This document shows, in pieces, positions 12,210-24,200 of a DNA stretch of 64,000 nucleotides. Where the stretch lies: positions 100,078,628 to 100,142,627 of the forward strand of contig CM070875.1 in NCBI GenBank assembly GCA_036365515.1, given 5' to 3'. Below the pieces are notes generated by a model. That model saw only the letters and a list, made by a program, of their open reading frames with translations. It had not been told where the DNA came from and made no database searches. This DNA comes from Torymus aiolomorphi (taxonomy: Eukaryota; Arthropoda; Insecta; Hymenoptera; Torymidae). The position numbers and the translations under genes were made by a program. Within the stretch, counting starts at the first letter, position 1; each line of letters begins with the position of its first letter.

Positions 12210-15200
12210 CTGTTTAATACAGTAGTGCGGGTTATAAAAACTTGTACGCAAGACATCAAACTATACCCGTGTCCACGCGAATGAGCAAAATGAAGCGAAG
12301 GGAATAATCATGAGAAATATTATTACTTTTCCTTCCTCGAAGTGATCCCACGATGAAACAACGTCTTCTTTGGAATCATTTGGATCCGTAGAAATGTCAG
12401 CAACAGTGCAACCAGTCCCTATAAAAATGTATTTTTCTTGTAACAAATGAATTGTAATTTGTAAATACAAAATATTTCAAAAGAACTGTAATATTATAAA
12501 CGTTTCTTTTCCATACCTTTATACTAGATACTACATTTAAACTGGCAAGGGCGTTTAAGCATCGGAAAAAGTACTTTATATGATACCCAGCTCAACACAA
12601 CTAATTTTTCTCCAGAATAAAATTCAAATGTACTATCAGCACAAACGAACCGATAAATAGTATACGCACCAGGAAGAAAATAAAGACCACCACAGAGTGT
12701 GTTTGCCAACTTGGCTCTTAAAAGCACAGGTCGAAGATAGCACATTCTCTTAAATGACTTTTTTCCTTCCTAAATGTGCAAATTTACTGTTTCAAAAAAT
12801 TAGACGAAAAGACAATCTCAAAGACAAAAATTGACAAAAAGACGTGTCTTCTAAGGCACTTAAGATACTATCAAGACAATCTTAAGAGTATCTCAGGTGT
12901 CTCACTTTAAGCGAAACTATGAGCGAGTCTTTTAGTGATACTTTAACCAAGACATTTACCAGGACTTAAAGCAAGACATTCAGAAAAAATTTAGCGAGAT
13001 CACTAGCAATATATTCGGGCAAGACTTTAAACGAAATTTCCAGCGAGACTTTAAGCGAGACTTTAAAGAAGACTTTTAGCGAGACTATAAGCGAGACTAT
13101 AAGTGAGACCTTCGTCCTAACTCTAAGGAAGACTTTGAAGGAGATCTCAACTGTGATATTCAGGCAAGTCGTTGAGTGAGACTTTGAACGAGACCTTGGA
13201 CATGACTTTGGGCGAGACTACAACCGCTATTTCCAGCGAGACTTTAAACACGATCTCTAGCAATATATTCAGGCAAGACTGAACGAGATTTCGAGCGAGA
13301 CATTGAGCCAGACTTTGCATGAAACTTTAAGGGGCCTTTATCGAGACATTTACGGAGACTTTGACCAAGACTTAGAACGAGACTATCAGCGAGACTTTAA
13401 GTGAGACCTTCGCCGTGATTCGAAACGACACTTTGAAGAAAACCTCAAGGGAGGTATTCTGACAAGCTATTGAACGATTTGAATGAGACCATGGGCGAGA
13501 CTTTAAACGAGATCACCAGCAATATATTCAGGCAAGACCTTAAAAGAAATTTTCAGGGATGCTGACCGAGACTTTAACGAAGACTTCTAGGGACCCAAGC
13601 AAAACTTTGAAGGACATCTCTAGCGTGATATTCTGGCAAGCCGTTGAGTGACACTTTGAACGAGGCCTTGGACGTGACTTTGGGAGAGACTATAACCGCG
13701 ATTTGGAGCGAGATTTTAAACGAGTTCATTAGCAATATATTCAGGCAAGCCTGAGCGTGATTTCTAGCGAGACTTTAAGAAAGACTTTTAGCGAGACATT
13801 TAGCGACACTTTCACCGAGACTCTCAGCGGGACTATGAGCGAGACTTCCAGTGAGACCTTCGCCGTGACCCAAGCAAGACTTTGAAGGAGATCTCAAGCA
13901 TGATATTCCGACAAGCCCTTGAACGAGACCTTGGACGTGACTTTGGGTGGGACTATAACCGCGGTTTCCAGCGTGACTTTAAACGAGATCACTAGCAATA
14001 TATTCATGCGAGACTTTATGCAAGAGTTTTAGCGAGACTTTAACCAAGACTTTGATCGAGACTTTAAGTGACACCTTCGCCGGAACTCCAAGCAAGACTT
14101 TGAAGGAGATGTCTAGCGTTATACTCTGGCAAGCCATTGAGTGAGACTTTGAACGAGACCTTGGACGCGACTTTGGGCTAGACTATAACCGCACTTTCCA
14201 GCGTGACTGTAAACGAGATCTCTAGCAATATATTCAGGCGAGACTGAACGAGATTTTTAGTTAGACATTATGCGAGACTTTGACCGAGACTTCGAGCGAG
14301 ACTATGAGCGTGACTTTAAGTGAGACCTTCGCCGGAACTATAAGCAATCTTTGAAGGAGACCTCTAGCGTAGTATGTTGGAAAGGCATTGAACGAGACTT
14401 TAAGCGAGATTATAACCACCGTTTACCGCGAGACTTTAAACGAGATCACTAGCAATATATGCAGGCAAGGTTTTAAACGATATTTCTGGCGGGACTTTGA
14501 GCGAGACTTTAAGGAAGACTTGTAGCGAGACTTTAAGCGAGACATTTAGCTAGACGTTGACCGACACTTTGAGCGAGACTACACGGAGAGAAATCTGTAG
14601 CGAAAAGCTCATCGGTCTATGTATGAAGAGACTCTATTTTTTTATTGAGTTAACTTCATGCTGTTTCTTATCAAACTTCATAATTAACTTAATGCGCTTT
14701 TTGCTACGACTGATGGAAAATGTCATCATCGCTTTGACATTTGGAGCATATATAGTTTTCGCTTTCTTCACCGTTCGATCAAAAGTCAAGGGGCTCATGA
14801 ATTTTGGTCATCAGGCCAAGCGATTATAGGGCATATGAAGTTGGATGAAGATGGCGCGCAAGTTTGAGACTAACTGTCACGAGGTTAAGGCGCAAATCGC
14901 ATGATACTGAGTGATGCCAGAAGTAGATAATCTCTGATGCGCTTTTGGCTACAGATTTCTCTCCGTGTGTGAGCGAGAGCGATTTATGTGAGGCTTTCGC
15001 CGTGCCCCAAGCAAGATTTTGAAGGAGATCTCTAATGTGATATTCTGGCAAGTCATTGAGTGAGCCTTCTAACGAGATCTGGGTGTGACTGGGCTAGATT
15101 ATAACCGCAGTTTGCCTTGGACTTAGGCGAGACTGTAAACGAGATCACTACCCAATAAGCAAAAATCTGGGGTAAAAGAATTCTTTAAGTAGTACCGAAT

Positions 15201-18200
15201 GTCCGCATGAGGATGATTTTCTATGTATTCACAAAGTATTCTTATAGATTACGTTGTATAAAATATTTTCAAAAATATTTGTAATAAAACAAAATAATAT
15301 CAATGGAAAGTAATCACAAAGTAATCATAAAGTAATCACTAAGTATTCTAAAAGATTATTAGTATTAGTACATCAGAACATCTGTAGACGATTCGAATTA
15401 TAACACGTAAGTGTTCGTCGATGGCGCAAACGGTTAAGACTTCGCCTGTCAACCCGAAGACCCAGGTTCAAATCCCTATACCGGCAGGATTTTTTTCATC
15501 GTTAAAATTGAATTTTATTACTTTATTGTTCATCTTATCTACTTATTTCTATAGAAAAATCGATAAATTATAAATTCATAATATTTAATAAAAATTTTGT
15601 GTATTAAAAAATGTTCTACATCAACGTAAGGGATTCTTTGTGAAGTCTTTGTGAATGCTTTCTGGAGTCTTTATGAATTCTTTAAGAACTCTTTTAACTA
15701 TTAATAAAATTTGGGGTTATTAATTTGGCAAAAAATATTTCCGTAAAGAATTCTCTGTTAATACTTAAAGAATCAGCACCGATGGGATATTCGAGATCGG
15801 ATAAAGTGGTCCAATAAGAATTCTTTATGATTACTTTCATGGAAAAAGCGTTCATAAAGTAGTCTTAAAGAGTTCATTAAAAATTCTTTTTGCTTATTGG
15901 GTAGTAATATATTCAGGCGAAACTTTTAGCGAGACTTTGACCGAGACTTTGATCGAAACTTTAAGTGAGACCTTCGCCGGAACTCTAAGCAAGACTTTGA
16001 CGAAGATCTCTAGCGTTATATTCTGGCAAGCCATTGAGTGAGATTTTGAAGAAGACCTTGGACGTGACTTTGGGCGAGGCCATAACCGCAATTTCCAGCG
16101 TGACTTTAAACGAGATCTCTAGCAATATATTCAGGCGACACTGAACGAGATATCTAGCGTGACTTTGAGCAAAACTTTGCATGAGAATTTAAGCGAGACA
16201 TTTAGCGAAACTTTGTCCGAGACTTAGAGCGAGACTATAAACGAGACTTTGAGTGAGCCCTCAAACGAGACCGAGACACTTATGAATTCTTTTATCGACA
16301 GTTTCTTTTCTTTTTTAGATAATATAATGAAATAATATTACTAAGAAAAAATGTATCAATAAGGTTATACAAAAATATTATGAAAAACAAATAACAAAAT
16401 AATAAAAATGAATAACAATATCGCTATTCAACTTAAGTGCGGTTATTAATCAGAAAAAAAATAAAATTTATTATTATTTTTGTACCTTCTTGATTGTCCA
16501 TAGAAGAATTCACTTCTGAAATACCTTTTCCGACACATTCGGCGACATCATCTAGTAGTGACTCTGCCTTAACACTTGACCCTTCTGTAATTAAAAAAAA
16601 CATACAGCATTAAGATAGCTAAAATGTTGACTTCTATTATTCAACACAGAATGTAGGTCAGACTTTGAGCAAAACTTTTAGCGAGTCTTTGAGCCGAAAA
16701 TCCTTAGAAAGGCATTCAAGGCCAGTAAGCGGCGGTGCTGGAAAGAAATGTGCGATGCGGTAGAATCGAACCCATGGGATATAGGATACAAGATCGCAAC
16801 ACGTAAAATATGGTAAATGAAGCCACCCGAGATTAAAGACGCGCTGACAATGTGCTTCATCGTGAATGGGCTCGTTTCCAGGTATCCTCATCGGACCGAC
16901 TTTACTTTCGAAAACGTACGATCGGAGGATATCCCTGTTTTCACTACGGTGGAGCTGAATAGGGCCATCTGACTCCGAAGAATGAAAAAAAGCAAAGCTA
17001 GTACTCTTAGCAATGGAAAGGGCGATCTGAGATCACCGTCTGCGTACAGAGCACTTAATTTAAAAGGTGAACTAGAAAAAGAATCGAAAGTCGAGAGATA
17101 AAGAATGGATGCGCCCCCAGCAGGCAGTAGGGCTGCGGCCCTGGCCCGAAGTATTGCGAAAGCGATTCCGGGCTGGGGTTGCTGTAGGAAAGGTTATAGG
17201 TGGTTCGGGGATAGACATCCCTCTGGAGTCCAATGCTCCTTGATAGTCTTAGTTGGCCTCCCCCTTCCTTCTCAAAGCAAGGACGGGGACGTACCGGAAG
17301 ATTAACCTAGTACTTTAGAGGGGTTAAGGGGTAAGGGGTAATCAAAAATTTAAAAATTGTCTGTTTTATAACAATTTTCGTAGTACCAGTATCAACGGAA
17401 AATCTATTGAAGGCATGTTCGACTAGCTTAACTGGCAATAGCCGTTATTAATATTCATGTACCTGCTTGTTTATCCATAATACATGACGGCGATCTAACA
17501 GATGAATTCACTTCTGAACTATACTGTTCGGCCCTTTCGACAAAATTATCTGCTACGGACGCTGCCTTAACAATCGTGTCACTTGACCCTTCTGTAATAA
17601 AAAAAACATACTGCATTAAGATAGCAAAAATGTTGACTTCTATATTCAACAGAGAATCTAGGTCAGACTTTTAGCAAGACTTTAAGCCAGTCATTGAGCG
17701 AGACTTTAGGTGAGACATTCGCCGGGATTCGAAACCAGCCTTTGTCAGAGATCTCTTATGTGATATTTTCGCAGGCAGTTGAGTGAAACTTCTAACGAGA
17801 CCGTAGTCGTGAATTTGGACGAGACTATAACCAAAGTTTGCAGCGAGACTTTGACTGAGACTTTAAGCGAGGCTTTTTGCGAGACTCTAAACGAGACATT
17901 TAGCGTGACTTTAACGCGGACATAGAGCGAGACTAAAAGCGAGACATTAAGTGAGACCTTCGCCGGGTTTCGAAACCAAACTTTGTAAGAGATCTCTTCT
18001 GTGATATTCTGGCAGGTAGTTGAGTGAGCCTTCTAACGACACCTAGGTCGTGAATTTGAGCGTGACTAATACCGCAGTTTGCAGCGAGACTTTGAGCGAG
18101 ACTTTAAACGAGACATTTAGCGTGACTGTAACCCGGACTTAAAGCGAGACTAAAAGCGAGACATTAAGTGAGACCTTCGCCGGGATTCGAAACCAGACTT

Positions 18201-21200
18201 TGAAGGAGATCTCTAATGTCATATTCTGGCAGACAGTTGAATGATAATTCTAACGAGACCTTGGTCGTGAATTTGGTCGAGCCTATAACCAAAGTTTGCA
18301 GCAGGACTTTGAGCGAGACTTTAAGCGAGACTTTGAGCGAGACTTTAAGCGAGACTTTGAGCGAGACTTTAAGCGAGACATTTAGCGTGATATTAACCCG
18401 GACTAAGAGCGAGCCGAAAGGCGTGACGTTAAGTGAGATCTTCGCCGGGATTCGAAATCAGACTTTGAGGGAGATGTCTAGTGTGATATTCAGGCAAGTC
18501 GTTGAGTGAGACTTTGAACGAGACCTTGGTCGGTAACCAAAGTTGCAGCAAGACTCTGAGCGAGACTTTAAGCGAGACATTGAGCGAGATTTTAAGGGGG
18601 TTCCGCCCAAAACGCCTTTTCTTAGAAATTTCTCTTATTTTTGACCAGGTGTTGATAATACTATTGTCTATAAGATATTTCTATCTAAAAACTCCCAGCG
18701 GTTTAGTTCTCGAGATATTAAATATCAAAGTCACGCATTTTAACACAGCGACTTATGGGACGGCCCGCGCGAAATGAACGTTTTCGTTTGTAACTCAAAA
18801 AATTTTCTTAGCAATTTTTCTAAAAACCGAAATGTCATTAACGACATCTATTAGAACAAGACATTCAAATCTGAGAAAGCCCAGCGGTCTCGTTCGTGAG
18901 ATACGTTAATTGAAAGTGCGGAATATCAGGTTAGATTTCACGCGTGCGTGCTACGCATGCATGGCGAGGGGAGAGAGAGCGAGAGCGCTGCTGGCGCTTA
19001 CTGCGCACACACAGACAGGCGTCTCTCGGTGTCTGTGCTCAGTCCCGTACCAAGCAACTCTCAACAGAAAGAGAGGGGGAGCGCATGCGAGAGCCTGTAC
19101 GCGTCGCACGGGGCGCCGTGCTCTGTGGGTTCGGGCCTCGTTGGTGAAACCCCCTTAAGCGAGACTTTAAGCGAGACTTTGACCGAGACTCAAAGCGAGA
19201 CTTTAAGTGAGATCTTCGCCACGATTCGAAACCAGACTTTGTCAGAGATCTTTTGTGTGATATTTTGGCAGGCAGTTAAGTGAAACTTCTAACGAGACCT
19301 TGGTCGTGAATTTGGGCGAGACTATAACCAAAGTTTGCAGCGAGACTTTCAGCCAGACTTTAAACGAGACTTTTAGCGAGACTTTTAGCGAGACTTTAAG
19401 CGAGACTTTAAGCGAGACATTGAGAGTGACTTTAACCCGGACTTAGGGAGAGACTAAAAGCGGGACTTTAAATGAGACTTTCGCCGGGATTCGAAACCAG
19501 ACTTTGAAGGAGATCTATAATGTGATATCCAGGCAAGTCGTTGAGTGAGACATTGAACGAGACCTTGGTCGCGAATTTGGGCGAGACTATAACCAAAGTT
19601 TGCAACAAGACTTTAAGCGAGACTTTGAGCGAGACTTTGAGCGAGACTTTAAGCGAGACTATGAGCAAGACTTAGAGCGAGACTTTAAGTGAGACTTTAA
19701 GTGAAACCATCGCCGGGATTCGAAACCAGTCTTTGAAGGAGATCTTTAATGTGATATTCAGGCAAGTCGTGGGGTGATACTTCTAACGAGACCTTGGTCG
19801 TGAATTTGGGCGAGACGATAACCAAAGTTTGCAGCAAGACTTTAAGCGAGACTTTGAGCGAGACTTTGAGCGAGACTTTAAGCGAGACTTTGAGCGACAC
19901 TTTAAGCGAGACGTTGAGCGAGACTAAAAGCAAGACTTTAAGTGAGACCTTTGCCGGGATTCGAAACCAGACGTTCTAGGAGATCTCTAATGTGATATTC
20001 AGGCAAGTCGTGGAGTGATACTTCTAACGAAACCTTGGTCGTGAATTTGTGCGAGACTATAACCAAAGTTTTCAGCAAGACTTTGAGCGAGACTTTAAGC
20101 GCGACATCTAGCGAGACGTTGAATGAGACGAAAAGCGTGACTTTAAGTGAGATCTTCGCCGGGATTCGAAACCAGTCTTTGAAGGAGATCCCTAATGTGA
20201 TATTCAGTCAAGTCGTTGAGTGAGCCTTCTAACGATACCTTTGTCGTGAAATTGGGCGAGACTATAACCGAAGTTTGCAGCGTGACTTTGAGCGAGACGT
20301 TGAGCAAGACTTTAAACGAGACTTTGAGCGACACTTTAAGCCAGACGTTGAGCGAGACTAAAAGCGAGACTTTAAGTGAGACCTTCGCCGGGATTCGAAA
20401 CCAGACTTTGTAGGAGATCTCTAATGTGATATTCAGGCAAGTCGTGGACGATACTTCTAACGAGACCTTGGTCGTGAATTTGGGCGAGACTATAACCACA
20501 GTTTACAGCAAGACTTTGAGCGAGACTTTAAGCGAGACTTTAAGCGAGACTTTGGGCGAGACTTTAAGCGAGACGTTGAGCGGGACTAAGAGCGAGACTT
20601 CAAGTGAGACCTCCGCCGGGATTCGAAACCAGACGTTGTAGGAGATCTCCAATGTGATATTCAGTCAAGTCGTGGAGTGATACTTCTAGCGAGACCTTGG
20701 TCGTGAATTTGGGCGAGACTATAACCAATGTTTGCAGCAAGACTTTGAGCGAGACTTTAAGCGAGACTTTGAGCGAGACTTTAAGCGAGACTTTGAGCGA
20801 GACTTTGAGCGAGACTTTAAGTGAAACCATCGCCGGGATTCGAAACCAGTCTTTGAAGGAGATCTCTAATGTGATATTCAGTCAAGTCGTTGAGTGAGCC
20901 TTCTAACGATACCTTGGTCGTGAATTTAGGCGAGACTATAACCGAAGTTTGCAGCGTGACTTTGAGCGAGACGTTGAGCAAGACTTTGAGCGAGACCTTA
21001 AGCGAGACTTTGAGCGAGACTTTAAGCGCGACATTTAGCGAGACGTTGACCGAGACTAAAAGCGAGACTTTAAGTGAGACCTTCGCCGGGATTCGAAACC
21101 AGACTTAGTAGGAGATCTTTATTGTGATATTCAGGCAAGTCGTGGAGTGATACTTCTAACGAGACCTTTGTCGTGAATTTGGGCGAGACTATATACAAAG

Positions 21201-24200
21201 TTTGCAGCAAGACTTTAAGCGAGACTTTGAGCGAGACTTTGAGCGAGACTTTAAGCGAGACTTTGAGCGACACTTTAAGCGAGACGTTGAGCGGGACTAA
21301 AAGCGAGACTTTAAGTGAGACCTTCGCCGGGATTCGAAACCAGACGTTGTAGGAGATCTCTAATGTGATATTCAGGCAAGTCGTGGAGTGATAGTTCTAA
21401 CGAGACCTTGGTCGTGAATTTGGGCGAGACTATAACCAAAGTTTGCAGCAAGACTTTGAGCGAGACTTTAAGCGAGACTTTGAGCGAGACTTTAAGCGCG
21501 GCATTTAGCGAGACGTTGAACGATACTAAAAGCATGACTTTAAGGGAGACCCTCTCCGGGATTCGACATCAGACTTTGTAGGAGATCTCTTATGTGATAT
21601 TCAGTCAAGTCATTGAGTGAGCCTTCTAACCACACCTTGGTCGTGAATTCGGATGAGACTATAACCAATGTTTGCAGCAAGATTTTAAGCGAGACTTTTA
21701 ACGAGACTTTGGCCGAGACTTAGAGCGAGACTTAGAGCGAGACTTAGCTCGAGACTACAAGCGAGTCTTTATGTGAGACCATCGCAGGAAGTCGAAACCA
21801 GTCTTTCAAGGAGATCTCTAATGTGTCATTCAGTCAAGTCGTTGAGTGAGACTTTGAACGAGACATTGGTCGTGCATTTGGGCGAGACTATAACCAAAGT
21901 TTGCAGCAAGACCTTGAGCGAGACTTTGAGCGAGACTTTAAGCGAGACTTTGAGCGAGACTTTAAGCGAGACTTTGAGCGAGACTTTGAGCGAGACTTTA
22001 AGTGAAACTATCGCCGGGATTCGAAACCAGTCTTTGAAGGAGATCTCTAATGTGATATTCAGTCAAGTCGTTGAGTGAGCCTTCTAACGATACCTTGGTC
22101 GTGAATTTGGGCGAGACTATAACCGAAGTTTGCAGCGTGACTTTGAGCGAGACGTTGAGCAAGACTTTGAGCGAGACCTTAAGCGAGACTTTGAGCGAGA
22201 CTTTAAGCGCGACATTTAGCGAGACGTTGACCGAGACTAAAAACGAGACTTTAAGTGAGAGCTTCGCCGGGATTCGAAACCAGACGTTGTAGGAGATCTC
22301 TAATGTGATATTCAGGCAAGTCGTGGAGTGATAGTTCTAACGAGACCTTGGTCGTGAATTTGGGCGAGACTATAACCAAAGTTTGCAGCAAGACTTTGAG
22401 CGAGACTTTAAGCGAGACTTTGAGCGAGACTTTAAGCGCGACATCTAGCGAGACGTTGAATGAGACGAAAAGCGTGACTTTAAGTGAGATCTTCGCCGGG
22501 ATTCGAAACCAGTCTTTGAAGGAGATCCCTAATGTGATAGTCAATCAAGTCGTTGAGTGAGCCTTCTAACGATACCTTTGTCGTGAAATTGGGCGAGACT
22601 ATAACCGAAGTTTGCAGCGTGACTTTGAGCGAGACGTTGAGCAAGACTTTAAACGAGTCTTTGAGCGACACTTTAAGCCAGACGTTGAGCGAGACTAAAA
22701 GCGAGACTTTAAGTGAGACCTTCGCCGGGATTCGAAACCAGACTTTGTAGGAGATCTCTAATGTGATATTCAGGCAAGTCGTGGACGATACTTCTAACGA
22801 GACCTTGGTCATGAATTTGGGCGAGACTATAACCACAGTTTACAGCAAGACTTTGAGCGCGACTTTAAGCGAGACTTTAAGCGAGACTTTGGGCGAGACT
22901 TTAAGCGAGACGTTGAGCGGGACTAAGAGCGAGACTTCAAGTGAGACCTCCGCCGGGATTCGAAACCAGACGTTGTAGGAGATCTCCAATGTGATATTCA
23001 GTCAAGTCGTGGAGTGATACTTCTAGCGAGACCTTGGTCGTGAATTTGGGCGAGACTATAACCAATGTTTGCAGCAAGACTTTGAGCGAGACTTTAAGCG
23101 AGACTTTGAGCGAGACTTTAAGCGAGACTTTGAGCGAGACTTTGAGCGAGACTTTAAGTGAAACCATCGCCGGGAATCAAAACCAGTCTTTGAAGGAGAT
23201 CTCTAATGTGATATTCAGTCAAGTCGTTGAGTGAGCCTTCTAACGATACCTTGGTCATGAATTTGGGCGAGACTATAACCGAAGTTTGCAGCGTGACTTT
23301 GAGAGAGACGTTGAGCAAGACTTTGAGCGAGACCTTAAGCGAGACTTTGAGCGAGACTTTAAGCGCGACATTTAGCGAGACGTTGACCGAGACTAAAAGC
23401 GAGACTTTAAGTGAGACCTTCGCCGGGATTCGAAACCAGACGTTGTAGGAGATCTCTAATGTGATATTCAGGCAAGTCGTGGAGTGATAGTTCTAACGAG
23501 ACCTTGGTCGTGAATTTGGGCGAGACTATAACCAAAGTTTGCAGCAAGACTTTGAGCGAGACTTTAAGCGAGACTTTAAGCGCGGCATTTAGCGAGACGT
23601 TGAACGATACTAAAAGCATGACTTTAAGGGAGACCCTCTCCGGGATTCGACATCAGACTTTGTAGGAGATCTCTTATGTGATATTCAGTCAAGTCATTGA
23701 GTGAGCCTTCTAACCACACCTTGGTCGTGAATTCGGATAAGACTATAACCAATGTTTGCAGCAAGATTTTAAGCGAGACTTTTAACGAGACTTTGGCCGA
23801 GACTTAGAGCGAGACTTAGAGCGAGACTTAGCTCGAGACTACAAGCGAGTCTTTATGTGAGACCATCGCAGGAAGTCGAAACCAGTCTTTGAAGAAGATC
23901 TCTAATGTGTCATTCAGTCAAGTCGTTGAGTGAGACTTTGAACGAGACATTGGTCGTGCATTTGGGCGAGACTATAACCAAAGTTTGCAGCAAGACCTTG
24001 AGCGAGACTTTGAGCGAGACTTTAAGCTAGACTTTGAGCGAGACTTTAAGCTAGACTTTGAGCGAGACTTTAAGCGCGAAATTTAGCGAGACGTTGACCT
24101 AGACTAATAGCGAGACTTTAAGTGAGACCTTCTCCGGTATTCGAAACCAGACTTTGTAAGAGATCTCTAATGTGATATTCTGGCAAGTCGTTGAGTGATA

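Larger units (their letters stand above)
12890..16275. repeat. Satellite D, intron 4 block
   Basis: Built on a 12-bp core GACTTTAAGCGA / GACTTTGAGCGA. Marker boxes TAGCAATATATTCAGGC (about 12,990, 13,252, 13,514, 13,726, 13,990, 14,218, 14,442, 16,117) and GATATTCTGGCAAG...TTGAGTGA mark composite units of about 210-265 bp. This block uses a different marker set from most of the intron 2 block. It is interrupted by two inserted elements (14,579-14,970 and 15,151-15,901). Confidence 0.9.

Noticed and set aside
15413..15490. A functional tRNA-Asp gene
   Set aside because: Acceptor arms do not pair, T stem mispairs and the anticodon loop is too large.
18216..23619. Many open frames of SETLSETL and KVSLKVSL on both strands
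   Set aside because: A 12-bp repeat is a multiple of three, so frames stay open by arithmetic. No start context, no conservation beyond the repeat.
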